Part shown: positions 15,815 to 24,763 of the stretch, piece after piece
Position numbering within the stretch: the first letter of the stretch is position 1
How the letters are laid out: each line of letters opens with the position of its first letter
NCBI GenBank assembly: GCA_028717055.1
Contig: JAQUOO010000001.1
Span: forward strand, 1-35,767
Reading direction: 5' to 3'
Origin: Candidatus Omnitrophota bacterium
GTDB lineage: Bacteria > Omnitrophota > Gorgyraeia > Gygaellales > Profunditerraquicolaceae
Length of the DNA stretch: 35,767 nt
Notes under the pieces: model-generated
Databases searched by the model: none
What the model saw: only the letters and a program-made list of their open reading frames with translations
Told to the model about the DNA's origin: nothing
Position numbers and translations under genes: made by a program

Positions 15815-17257
15815 ATGACAAAATCGAAAATGACCGTTTTTACCATGGCGATGATGACATCCGCGGCGATAATGAGTTTGCGCGGCCTGCCGATGATCGC
15901 CAAAGAGGAATTCACCTTATTCTTCTATATCGGATTTGCCACCTTTCTGTTTTTAATTCCTGCGGCGCTAGTGGCTGCGGAGCTGGGCGGGATGTTCGGC
16001 GAAGAAGAAGGGGGTGTGTATACTTGGGTCAAAGAAGCCTTTGGTAAGCGCTTGGGTTTCGTGGCGATTTGGCTGCAGTGGGTGCAAAATGTGGTCTGGT
16101 ATCCTACTGTGCTGGCCTTTGCCGCGGCTACCTTTTCATATGTTATCGGCGTTGACAAATTAGCCAACAGCGGTATTTACACCGGGTTATTTTGCATTAT
16201 CTTTTACTGGCTGGCAACTTGGATTTCAATGCGCGGCGGAAACTTGATTGAGTGTATTACCAGCTATGGATTTGTAGCGGGTTCTATTTTGCCGGCGCTG
16301 GTCTTATTGTTGCTGGCGGTGGTTTGGATGATGCAGGGTAATGCAATAGGATTTCAACACCTGCCGGCGGCGCAGGGAGCGGTGGATGTGGTAGTTAATA
16401 ATCAGGTGCATCCGCGCCTGTTCCCGCATATGAGCGGATTAAGCAATATCGCTTTTCTTTCCGGCGTGCTTCTGCTTTTTGCCGGAGTGGAGGTGCATGC
16501 GGTAAGCGCCAACAGGATGGCGCGGCCGCAATCGCAATATCCTTTAGCCTTGCTTCTTACTTCTATAATTGTCTTTGTTCTCTTTACCTTAGGCGCTTTT
16601 GCCATCGCCGCGATTATGCCGTATAATGATATCAATGTTGAGTCCGGGCTACTGCAGGCGTTTCAAACAGTATTTAACCGCGTAAATATGCCTTGGGGCG
16701 TTTCATTAGTGGGTATCCTGGTAATGTTCGGGGCGCTGGCCAGCGTAACTTCCTGGATTGTCGGCCCCAGCCGCGGTTTATTGAAGACCGCGCAGGACGG
16801 CCTGCTTCCCGCTTTTTGGGCCAAGACTAACGCGCAAGGGGTGCAAGTAAATATACTTTTGGTGCAGGCGGTTATCGTTACCGTGCTTTCCGGTATCTAC
16901 TTTATTACCAAGAATGTCAGCGTGGCATTTTTTCTGATTAGCGCGATGACGATTACTCTCTATCTGATTATGTACGGCTTGATGTATGCCGCCGGAATTT
17001 GTTTGCGCTATAAACGCCCTGACCTGACGCGTAAATTCCGCGTTCCCGGAGGCGCGGCGGGGATGTGGACAGCCGGATTGGTGGGGATTGGCGGGGTGGC
17101 CTTTTCATTTATTGTAGCTTTTTTCCCGCCTTCGCAGCTGCCGGTAGGCGACCCGGCGCAGTATGTGCTTTTGGTGGCAGGAGGGACAGTAATCTTTAGC
17201 GCGATACCGTTCTTTATCAAAGGTTCCTTGAGCGCGAAAAATATCCCCGCTTCCTAA
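15815..17257 (+). CDS. gadC: GadC-like glutamate/GABA antiporter (APC superfamily)
   Basis: This 480-residue inner-membrane transporter has about 12 hydrophobic segments. It shares GadC landmarks: EEGGVYTWVKEAFG early in the protein, ASVTSWIVGPSRGLLKTAQDGLLP in the middle, and FRVPGG near residue 410. With GadB it would exchange external glutamate for internal GABA, consuming protons. Against E. coli GadC (511 residues) it is about 30 residues shorter at the C-terminus, where the E. coli protein has the plug that closes the pore at neutral pH; the sequence here stops soon after the last membrane segment. GGAGGG precedes the ATG. Another amino-acid exchange is possible, but the gadB neighbour favours glutamate. 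Confidence 0.88.
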   Translation: MTKSKMTVFTMAMMTSAAIMSLRGLPMIAKEEFTLFFYIGFATFLFLIPAALVAAELGGMFGEEEGGVYTWVKEAFGKRLGFVAIWLQWVQNVVWYPTVLAFAAATFSYVIGVDKLANSGIYTGLFCIIFYWLATWISMRGGNLIECITSYGFVAGSILPALVLLLLAVVWMMQGNAIGFQHLPAAQGAVDVVVNNQVHPRLFPHMSGLSNIAFLSGVLLLFAGVEVHAVSANRMARPQSQYPLALLLTSIIVFVLFTLGAFAIAAIMPYNDINVESGLLQAFQTVFNRVNMPWGVSLVGILVMFGALASVTSWIVGPSRGLLKTAQDGLLPAFWAKTNAQGVQVNILLVQAVIVTVLSGIYFITKNVSVAFFLISAMTITLYLIMYGLMYAAGICLRYKRPDLTRKFRVPGGAAGMWTAGLVGIGGVAFSFIVAFFPPSQLPVGDPAQYVLLVAGGTVIFSAIPFFIKGSLSAKNIPAS

Positions 17258-17300
17258 AAAATAAAAGGTATTGGTTTACGAAGCGCAAGAGGGCGGGTTT

Positions 17301-18170
17301 ATGGAAAAAATTAAAACGGGCAAAGCAGACAGCATTAAGCGCATGAAGCTCTACCGGTATCCTGAACGCGTTTACAATGAAATCAGCGCGGCAGGATATG
17401 GAAAAGACGCCTTGCTTAAAGAAAAAGATATCAGGCTCTTTGACCAGTATCATTATCTGGGCACTGATGTGGTTGAGGATGCTATTAATTTCCTGGAGGC
17501 CGGCCTTCAAAGCAGGCTGATCGAGATTGGTTCAGGTTTAGGTGGCCCGGCAAGGTATCTGGCGGAGAAAGCAGGCTGCCGTGTGACTGCCGTCGAGCTC
17601 CAGCCGGATTTAAACCAGATCGCCTCTTCTTTGACAAAACGTTGCGGCTTATCCGGACTCGTGGAGCACTTTTGCGGGGATATCCTGGAATTCCCGGAAG
17701 ATGGCGGTAATTTCGATGCCGCGGTAAGCTGGCTGGCGATTTTACATATCCCGGACCGGCAAGCTCTTTTAAAGAAATGTTTTAATATTTTAAAACCAGC
17801 GGGCAAGGTTTTCTTTGAGGATTACTGCAAACTTGGAGAATTCAGCCCGGAAGAGGAAAAGATATTACGCGAGGATGTCCAGTGCCCGTATCTGCCCACG
17901 ACAGAGGAATACAAACGCCAGCTTATCGAGAACGGCTTTACGGATGTCAAGCTAGAGGATAAAACAGCCTGCTGGAGTGATTTTGTCAGGGGGCGCGTGG
18001 AGAAATTCATTGAAAACCGCCTTTGTTACGCCAAACTGCACGGTAACGAGGTCGCCGACGGAATGGAAGATTTCTATAAAAAGATATCACAGCTTTTTCA
18101 TAAAGGTAACCTCGGAGGAGTAAGGATAACCGCAGTTAAACCTGATGCTTACCTAAAGCGGCGTAGATAA
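17301..18170 (+). CDS. SAM-dependent methyltransferase, sarcosine/dimethylglycine methyltransferase-like
   Basis: I start this 289-residue protein at ATG 17301 (GAGGGCGGG upstream) rather than the TTG at 17271. Motif I is LIEIGSGLGGPARYLAEKAG, followed by VTAVELQPDL, FDAAVSWLAILHIPDR and LKPAGKVFFEDY. The GLGGPARYLA form and the LQPDL stretch resemble sarcosine/dimethylglycine and phosphoethanolamine N-methyltransferases, so an osmolyte or amine substrate is possible. It is 43 bases after gadC, so it probably belongs to the same operon. The relation to GABA or glutamate is not evident. Confidence 0.75.
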   Translation: MEKIKTGKADSIKRMKLYRYPERVYNEISAAGYGKDALLKEKDIRLFDQYHYLGTDVVEDAINFLEAGLQSRLIEIGSGLGGPARYLAEKAGCRVTAVELQPDLNQIASSLTKRCGLSGLVEHFCGDILEFPEDGGNFDAAVSWLAILHIPDRQALLKKCFNILKPAGKVFFEDYCKLGEFSPEEEKILREDVQCPYLPTTEEYKRQLIENGFTDVKLEDKTACWSDFVRGRVEKFIENRLCYAKLHGNEVADGMEDFYKKISQLFHKGNLGGVRITAVKPDAYLKRRR

Positions 18171-18189
18171 GTAGCCAGAGGATCTTCAA

Positions 18190-18218
18190 TTGACGAAGTG
18201 TGTCTTGGGGTATACAAT
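18190..18218 (+). promoter_or_regulatory. Predicted promoter of the restriction island
   Basis: TTGACG (18190-18195) and TACAAT (18213-18218) are separated by 17 bases. The transcript would have about 170 bases of leader before hsdR, including the terminator-like hairpin at 18354-18380. Confidence 0.6.
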
Positions 18219-18353
18219 AATCCTTTATTGACCACAAAAACCATCTTCAGTCCACTAATGTATCGGTATGATAATTTATGGCAACAAAATTAATCACAAT
18301 AAATTAAGCAGAGTGGTATTGTTTACAAATAAACTATTCGTTAATAGCTAAGG

Positions 18354-18380
18354 CCTTCGTCAAAAAAAGACGAAGGTTTT
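18354..18380 (+). terminator. Intrinsic terminator-like hairpin just upstream of hsdR
   Basis: CCTTCGTC (18354-18361) and GACGAAGG (18369-18376) form a perfect 8-bp stem around seven A, followed by TTTT-A-TT. It lies 18 bases before the hsdR ATG and about 135 bases after a good promoter. It could end a short RNA, attenuate hsdR, or terminate read-through from the gad operon. Confidence 0.65.
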
Positions 18381-18398
18381 ATTGTTTATAAGGGATTT

Positions 18399-21077
18399 AT
18401 GAGTGAAGCCGAAGCAAGGCAGGTTATTGATGGGTTATTAAGAGAAGCAGGTTGGATTATTCAAGATGTCCGTAAGATTAATCTTTCTGCGGGCAAGGGA
18501 GTCGCTATCCGCGAATTTCCCACCAAATCCGGCCCGGCCGATTACCTGCTTTTTGTCGACCGCAAAGCCATCGGCACCGTGGAAGCCAAAGCCGAAGGCA
18601 CCACGCTTTTAGGCGTGGCCGAGCAAACCGCCCGCTACAACGCTTCCATCCCGGAGAACCTGCCGCACGTTGACGATGTTCTTCCTTTTGCCTATGAATC
18701 CACCGGCATTGAAACCTTTTTCCGCAGCCAGCGCGATCCCGATCCCCGTTCCCGCCGCGTCTTTGCCTTCCATACCCCGGAAACCTTGGCCGCCTGGATC
18801 GACGAGCCGGAAACTCTGCGCCAACGCCTGCGCGAACTGCCGCCTTTAGAATCCTATAATCTGCGCCAGTGCCAGATTGAAGCCATTAACCATCTGGAAG
18901 TTTCCCTGCATGACAACCGCCCCCGCGCGCTCCTGCAAATGGCCACCGGCAGCGGCAAAACTTACACCGCCATCAGTGAGATCTATCGGCTGATTAAATT
19001 CGCCCAAGCCAAACGCGTGCTTTTCCTGGTTGACCGCTGTTCTCTCGGCCGCCAGGTCAAAAAAGAATTCCAGAACTACATCCCTTTTGACGACAACCGC
19101 GCTTTTACCGATCTCTATATCGTCCAGCACATGACCACCAACGTCTTTGACCAGGACGCCAAAGTCTGCATCACCACCATCCAGCGCCTTTTCTCCATGC
19201 TCAAAGGCGATCAGGATCTGGACGCCAGCCTCGAAGAACGCTCGCTCTATGAATCCACTTCTCCCGACATCGACCCCCAGGCCGTCAAATTCCGGGGCAA
19301 AATCCCCATTGAAACCTTTGATTTCATCATCGTTGACGAATGCCACCGCTCCATCTATAACCTCTGGCGCCAGGTTCTGGAATACTTTGATTCCTTTATC
19401 ATCGGCCTTACCGCCACTCCTTCAAACCAGACCATCGGCTTCTTTAATAAGAACCTGGTTATGGAATACGACCACAACCGGGCAGTGGCGGATAAAGTCA
19501 ACGTCGGCTTTGACGTTTACCGCATCCGCACCCAGACCACGGAAGAGGGCGGTAAAATTCCCTCCGGATTTTACGTGGACAAACGCGACAAACAAACCCG
19601 CCAGGTGCGCTGGGAAAAACTGGATCAAGACCTGGATTACACCCCGGACCAGCTTGACCGCAGCATCGTGGTCAAAGACCAGATCCGCACGGTCATCCGC
19701 GAGTTTAAGGAAAAACTTTTTACGGAAATTTTCCCCGGCCGCAGCGAAGTCCCCAAAACCCTGATTTTTGCCAAAGACGACAGCCACGCCGAGGACATTA
19801 CCGGGATTGTGCGCGAAGAATTCGGCAAAGGCAATGATTTCTGCAAGAAAATCACCTACCGCACCCAGGAAAATACCGATGACCTGATCGCCGCCTTCCG
19901 CAACAGCTACAATCCCCGGATTGCCGTAACCGTGGACATGATTTCCACCGGCACGGATATCAAGCCCCTGGAATGTATCTTATTCATGCGGGACGTCAAA
20001 TCCGCGGTCTATTTCGAGCAGATGAAAGGCCGCGGCACCCGGGTGATTGATTCCGACGACTTGCTGACCGTAACTCCCGACGCCAAAGCCAAGACGCATT
20101 TTGTTATTGTCGACGCCGTCGGCGTCTGCGAAAGCGAGAAGAGCCAGACCACCACCCTTGACCGTCAGAAAAGCGTGCCTACGCCCAAGCTTCTGAACAA
20201 TGTCGCCATCGGCATCCGGGATAACGATACCCTGTCCAGCTTGGCGGCGCGTTTATCCCGTTTAAACCTGGAATTAGAAGAAAGAGACATCCAGCGGATC
20301 AAAGAAGTATCCGGCGGCAAGACTTTAACCAATATCGTCAACGATTTGATGTCCGTGCTCGACCCGGATATTGCCCTGGATCGGGAAAAAGCCTGCGCTC
20401 CGTTTGATCAACCGGATTTTCGTGATTTGCTTACCGCTTTACAAACCAAGTCCGAGCAAACCATTGACACCACCACCGTGGATACAGTTATCCAATCCGG
20501 ATTTGACCAGCAAGCCCGGGAAAAAGCCTCATCCCTGGTTAAGAAATTCGAGCAGTTTATCGCCGAAAACAAAGATAAAATCACCGCTTTGCAGATTATC
20601 TACAATCTGCCTTACAAAAAACGCCACATCACCTATGAAGAGATCCGCGACTTAGCCGAGAAGATCGAAATGCCGCCTTACGGTTTTACCACCGATGCCC
20701 TCTGGCAGGCCTATCAGCAATTAGAAAAATCCAAAGTCCGCCCGGCTTCGATTCAGAAACAATTAACCGACATTATCTCGTTGGTTCGTTTTGCCACCCA
20801 CAAAGAAGAAGTCCTGGAGCCGTTCAAAGAACACGTCGAGCACCATTTCCAGGAATGGCTGAAAAACCAGCAAACTCTGGGTAAAACCTTTACCGCAAGG
20901 CAAATCCAATGGCTGACCATGATCTGCGACCACATCGCCGGTTCCGGCAGCCTGGCCAAACAAGATTTTCTTCTGCCGCCCTTTAGCGGCAGCGGCGGGA
21001 TTATTAAAGCGCAGGAAGTATTTGGGGATGAGTTGGATGAGGTAATTGAGGAGTTGAATACGGAGTTGGTGGGGTAA
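18399..21077 (+). CDS. hsdR: Type I restriction enzyme R subunit
   Basis: This 892-residue motor and nuclease subunit is of the EcoEI-like group. The N-terminal nuclease motif has Asp48 and Glu62-Ala-Lys64 (PADY...VEAKAEG). Walker A is ATGSGKTYTA with Lys187, the Walker B/motif II box is DECH (313-316), and ITYRTQEN, ISTGTDIKPLE and KGRGTRVID are later SF2 helicase motifs. The C-terminal part is the EcoEI-type helical domain that contacts the methylase. All motifs look intact. The gene is clearly richer in G+C than the cargo that follows it, with many long shadow frames as a result. hsdS and hsdM lie 4.8 and 9.3 kb downstream. Confidence 0.93.
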   Translation: MSEAEARQVIDGLLREAGWIIQDVRKINLSAGKGVAIREFPTKSGPADYLLFVDRKAIGTVEAKAEGTTLLGVAEQTARYNASIPENLPHVDDVLPFAYESTGIETFFRSQRDPDPRSRRVFAFHTPETLAAWIDEPETLRQRLRELPPLESYNLRQCQIEAINHLEVSLHDNRPRALLQMATGSGKTYTAISEIYRLIKFAQAKRVLFLVDRCSLGRQVKKEFQNYIPFDDNRAFTDLYIVQHMTTNVFDQDAKVCITTIQRLFSMLKGDQDLDASLEERSLYESTSPDIDPQAVKFRGKIPIETFDFIIVDECHRSIYNLWRQVLEYFDSFIIGLTATPSNQTIGFFNKNLVMEYDHNRAVADKVNVGFDVYRIRTQTTEEGGKIPSGFYVDKRDKQTRQVRWEKLDQDLDYTPDQLDRSIVVKDQIRTVIREFKEKLFTEIFPGRSEVPKTLIFAKDDSHAEDITGIVREEFGKGNDFCKKITYRTQENTDDLIAAFRNSYNPRIAVTVDMISTGTDIKPLECILFMRDVKSAVYFEQMKGRGTRVIDSDDLLTVTPDAKAKTHFVIVDAVGVCESEKSQTTTLDRQKSVPTPKLLNNVAIGIRDNDTLSSLAARLSRLNLELEERDIQRIKEVSGGKTLTNIVNDLMSVLDPDIALDREKACAPFDQPDFRDLLTALQTKSEQTIDTTTVDTVIQSGFDQQAREKASSLVKKFEQFIAENKDKITALQIIYNLPYKKRHITYEEIRDLAEKIEMPPYGFTTDALWQAYQQLEKSKVRPASIQKQLTDIISLVRFATHKEEVLEPFKEHVEHHFQEWLKNQQTLGKTFTARQIQWLTMICDHIAGSGSLAKQDFLLPPFSGSGGIIKAQEVFGDELDEVIEELNTELVG

Positions 21078-21136
21078 AAGTTAGAAAACATCTATGGGTA
21101 TAAGATGTTTAAGGAAAGTAGTTTCTTAACATAAAA

Positions 21137-23998
21137 ATGATAGAAAATTTACTTGATCATTTTAGAAAAATTTGGGGCAAACGGCAGCTAGTTTTATACA
21201 TTATTTTTTGTTTGATTGTTTTGGTAGCTCTTTGGGTAATTCTGTTAGATGTTTCAATGCCAAGCGGTTTTATTGATTATTTGCTATTGGTTGCCGCGTT
21301 CATAATTTTATTACCGGTTTTCTTCTTATTTTCTAATGAGCTAAAAAAGGAAAATATTTGGCATGCTCATTCTTGGTGTTATTATGTTATTCGGTTATTA
21401 GTTTTCACCCCAATATTATATTTTATCTATAAACTTTGTAAACTGGGTTGGCATTCTATATCTGCGTATTCTATTTTTATATTTGCTGCTCCTGTTTGGT
21501 TAATTACGTTTATATTTTATAAAAATATCAGAATAGAATTTGGTGATAAATGGATTTTTGCTCCAGATTCAGTTGGTAAAAATGGCGATAAATTCAATTT
21601 TAAAAGCTCATCAGAACGTATTGCTAACAGAATCATTAACGATGATTCATCTCTAAAGGTATATCTACTTGATGGTAGCCAAGGTTACGGTAAATCATCT
21701 TATGCCAGAATGATAGTGGAATCTTTAGGAAATCCTAAGGATGTTCTTTATACCTATGTTTCTTTAACGGAAACCAATGAAGAAAACGATTTGAGTAAGC
21801 TATTTGAAGAACGCTGGGAAATAACGTTAGCAGAGAGGTATCCTAGGATTTGTTCTGGTTGTTTTGATGGTATTGCAGAAATTATTCGTATTCCAGAAAC
21901 GCGGTTTTCGTTAAAGGATTTGTTTATAATCTTTAAATATATAGATTTCCCAATTAATAAAACTAAAGTGATAGAAAACAAATCCGAATCTAGTGCTGTT
22001 AAATATTGCTCAGAAAAGAATGCAAGATTATTTAGATGCGTTTCTAAAATACATGAGAAAGTGTGGGCAATTGTTTTTGATGAAGTTGATCGCGCATTGC
22101 CACGAGAAATTTACCGATTAGTAGAAATTGTTGAGCGATTTAAATACCTAGAGGCAGGGGAATTTCCAGTTAAACTGCGGTTTTTTATTTGTGTATCTCG
22201 TGAGAGGCTTGATGGAATATTTGAGGATGTTAAAGAGACTAATGATAAGCCATTAGGCGGATTCATTAAGGACTTCTTCGATTTAAAAAATCAAGATACT
22301 ATTATTTCTCTTCCTCTTGTTTCCTTCAAGAAACGTTGGCAATTCGTAAGAGGACTACTCAAGAATATCTATAAAAATGGACATGAGCTATCTGTATATA
22401 AAAATACTATGATTTTTTCGGGTATTTCTAATACCGTTGCGAATTTACTGACTTCTGAACAATCTTTACAGGTTGCAATTAAATTATTATGCGAGGAATC
22501 TCCCAGGGTAGCAAAGAAATGTATTAATTCAGCATCTTTTTGGAATGGTGTGTTTTTTAAAAAAGGTGCGGTTGGATATATCTATATACGTTTCAGCGAT
22601 CTTGTTTTAATGGAATATATACGAACTCGATATAAATTTCTGTGGAATTTTATGGAAAAGACTATTGAGCAAATACTCCCTGAGGAAAATGAAGATAAGA
22701 AATTATTTGATATGAATGACTATAAAACTAGGCTTAGAATAGAAGAGACTACGGCTGCAGCTTTTGGTACTTCAAAGCAAACATTATCTCCCCAACAGAA
22801 ATTAGCAGGTTGGATTAGAGAATATTATCCTGGAATAGAAGAGAAACTTTTAGATAGAGCAATACAAATTTTTACCGCAGCAGCTTTTTGTTATATCCAG
22901 TATTTTGATACTTCTCCACGCGCCGTAGTAGGAAACTCTCTTGGAAACGGATGGAATCTATATAGATATCTTAGTTTAAGTGGGGACTATTATGAATTTG
23001 ATAAATTAGAAATGTGGTATTTAGAACATAAAAACAAAGAGATCGGAGGCGGAGGTGTTTTTGCAAAGGTTAAAAGTTCAAAGGATTTAATACGTTATGC
23101 TTTAAATATTTGCCAAATTAAAGATGTTCCCCCAAGAGTTTTATTAGATACGGCTAAAGAGTTATGGAGTAGGCTAAGATCAAAAAGAATTAAATTTTCC
23201 AAATATAATTATCATGATAATAGTTTTAGGGTAACCTCTATTGCTAGAATTCCCCCGTTGCTTTATTTAATACTCCGAGATGAGAAAAAACCGATTGCTG
23301 AAAGTAATGAAGCTGAAGAAGCTATTAAATTATTCATCGATATTCTTCGTTCACAAGATGTCGAAATTGAGCTTAAATTGTCTTTACTAGAATACATTAA
23401 GTCCTACGAGGTAATTGGCAGGCCTTATGGTCCGGAGATGCACATTTTATTTTATAAGAACCTATTAAATACAGAATATGGGAATGAAGTTAAAACTGCC
23501 TATAGCTATGTTTTTGATGATTTTAAAAAAAGATATTTAGACAATAAAAATAATAATATTTATGAATTAGAAGGAAATGCTTTATATGTTTTATATAATA
23601 TTTGGTCAGGAGAAAAGAATGGGCAGGAAATAAATAGAATTCACGAAATAGCTGAAAGGTTTCTTGATAAGGACAAAGAAACCATATTGAAACTTTGGAG
23701 TTGCCTAAAAGACCCTCAAGAGCTTAGCGTTGATATCAAAGATGTTATAAAACCAAATTCATTTAATATATTTCTTTTTGTTGATCTTGATAAATTAATT
23801 GAAGCGACAGATGTCGCAATTAAAAAAGGCAACCCTGCGTTTTCTGAAAAAGTTGAAAAATACAGAAGCCTTTCTTTAACAGGGAGGTTAAAGGTAGAAA
23901 CGCTTATTATACCAAAAGAAGATACACTTAGAAGTTTCATAAACAGTCTTTTAAAAAAAAGAAATCAATCGGATGATGGCTATGAGCAAAGAAATTAA
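21137..23998 (+). CDS. Membrane-anchored KAP-like P-loop NTPase
   Basis: This 953-residue protein has about four N-terminal hydrophobic segments within the first 135 residues (for example LVLYIIFCLIVLVALWVILL and FIDYLLLVAAFIILLPVFFLF). A P-loop, GSQGYGKSS (180-188, Lys186), follows, with a Walker B IVFDEVDRA (Asp315-Glu316). Membrane segments beside a KAP/YobI-like NTPase core followed by a long helical C-terminus fit anti-phage STAND/KAP-type proteins. It is A+T-rich compared with hsdR, so it was probably acquired separately. It overlaps the next gene by about 26 bases, which points to a two-protein unit. Function is inferred only from fold and defence-island setting. Confidence 0.65.
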   Translation: MIENLLDHFRKIWGKRQLVLYIIFCLIVLVALWVILLDVSMPSGFIDYLLLVAAFIILLPVFFLFSNELKKENIWHAHSWCYYVIRLLVFTPILYFIYKLCKLGWHSISAYSIFIFAAPVWLITFIFYKNIRIEFGDKWIFAPDSVGKNGDKFNFKSSSERIANRIINDDSSLKVYLLDGSQGYGKSSYARMIVESLGNPKDVLYTYVSLTETNEENDLSKLFEERWEITLAERYPRICSGCFDGIAEIIRIPETRFSLKDLFIIFKYIDFPINKTKVIENKSESSAVKYCSEKNARLFRCVSKIHEKVWAIVFDEVDRALPREIYRLVEIVERFKYLEAGEFPVKLRFFICVSRERLDGIFEDVKETNDKPLGGFIKDFFDLKNQDTIISLPLVSFKKRWQFVRGLLKNIYKNGHELSVYKNTMIFSGISNTVANLLTSEQSLQVAIKLLCEESPRVAKKCINSASFWNGVFFKKGAVGYIYIRFSDLVLMEYIRTRYKFLWNFMEKTIEQILPEENEDKKLFDMNDYKTRLRIEETTAAAFGTSKQTLSPQQKLAGWIREYYPGIEEKLLDRAIQIFTAAAFCYIQYFDTSPRAVVGNSLGNGWNLYRYLSLSGDYYEFDKLEMWYLEHKNKEIGGGGVFAKVKSSKDLIRYALNICQIKDVPPRVLLDTAKELWSRLRSKRIKFSKYNYHDNSFRVTSIARIPPLLYLILRDEKKPIAESNEAEEAIKLFIDILRSQDVEIELKLSLLEYIKSYEVIGRPYGPEMHILFYKNLLNTEYGNEVKTAYSYVFDDFKKRYLDNKNNNIYELEGNALYVLYNIWSGEKNGQEINRIHEIAERFLDKDKETILKLWSCLKDPQELSVDIKDVIKPNSFNIFLFVDLDKLIEATDVAIKKGNPAFSEKVEKYRSLSLTGRLKVETLIIPKEDTLRSFINSLLKKRNQSDDGYEQRN

Positions 23999-24665
23999 TA
24001 TAGTTATTTTATGGAATATTTTTTGTAATGCCTTACCACAGGTTATATCTTTTTTAGCGGGGTTTTTCACCGCCATATTTGCCCAGCCAATCAGGGAAAT
24101 GTTATTTAAACCTTGTTTGGAATTAAGTTTTAACAACACTAATGATTTTATATCTTTGACTCCAGAAAGTGGGCGCATGGAAGGTAAGCCAGCGCAATTT
24201 AAAGCTTATTATATAAGAGTAAAAGTAACTAATAATAAAAATATAACAGCCCAAAATTGTAAGGCTTATTTAGTTAATATAGAGAAACTAAATACTGAGA
24301 GCATTTTTAAATCAACCATTTATTGTGATAGTATACCTTTAGCATGGTCTTGTCAGAATATCGGAGAACAGTATGAAGGAATTAATATTAATAAAGGTGT
24401 AAATCAATTTGTAGATATTGTTACCACCAGGCATCTTGTTACTGAGGGGGATATATTTTATCCCAAAATGCAACAGCCAGATAATTCTGATATTCTATAT
24501 CCACAGATTAAATTATTGCCATTTAGGTATGAAAGTATATTTAAAGAGAAAGGAACTTTTCGTTTTACTATTCAAGTAACTTCCGCGAATGCCGATCCGC
24601 GTAATATTAGAATTGTATTGGTTTGGAATGGTAAGTGGGATAAGTTTGATGTATTACAAGGTTAG
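23973..24665 (+). CDS. Unknown membrane-anchored protein, partner of the KAP-like NTPase
   Basis: This 230-residue protein starts within the end of the NTPase gene; ATG codons at 23973, 23976 and 23982 are all possible. One N-terminal hydrophobic segment (about residues 10-37, NIFCNALPQVISFLAGFFTAIFA) anchors it. The rest looks like a soluble beta-rich domain (AYYIRVKVTNNKNITAQNCKAYLVNI, FRFTIQVTSANADPRNIRIVLVW). I do not recognise a family. The translational overlap and shared low G+C suggest it works at the membrane with the NTPase, as sensor or effector. Confidence 0.7.
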   Translation: MMAMSKEINIVILWNIFCNALPQVISFLAGFFTAIFAQPIREMLFKPCLELSFNNTNDFISLTPESGRMEGKPAQFKAYYIRVKVTNNKNITAQNCKAYLVNIEKLNTESIFKSTIYCDSIPLAWSCQNIGEQYEGININKGVNQFVDIVTTRHLVTEGDIFYPKMQQPDNSDILYPQIKLLPFRYESIFKEKGTFRFTIQVTSANADPRNIRIVLVWNGKWDKFDVLQG

Positions 24666-24763
24666 GCAACGCAATCCATGACGATAAAAGCTATTTAAAA
24701 AGAAATTAGTATTGAATCCGTTATATGTTGAAAGTCGTTTGGCATTATTGAAAAGGGATAGAG

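Noticed and set aside
18846..19787. Long reverse-strand and alternate-frame ORFs over hsdR
   Set aside because: They are shadows of the G+C-rich hsdR coding frame, with low-complexity composition and no ribosome-binding sites or domains.
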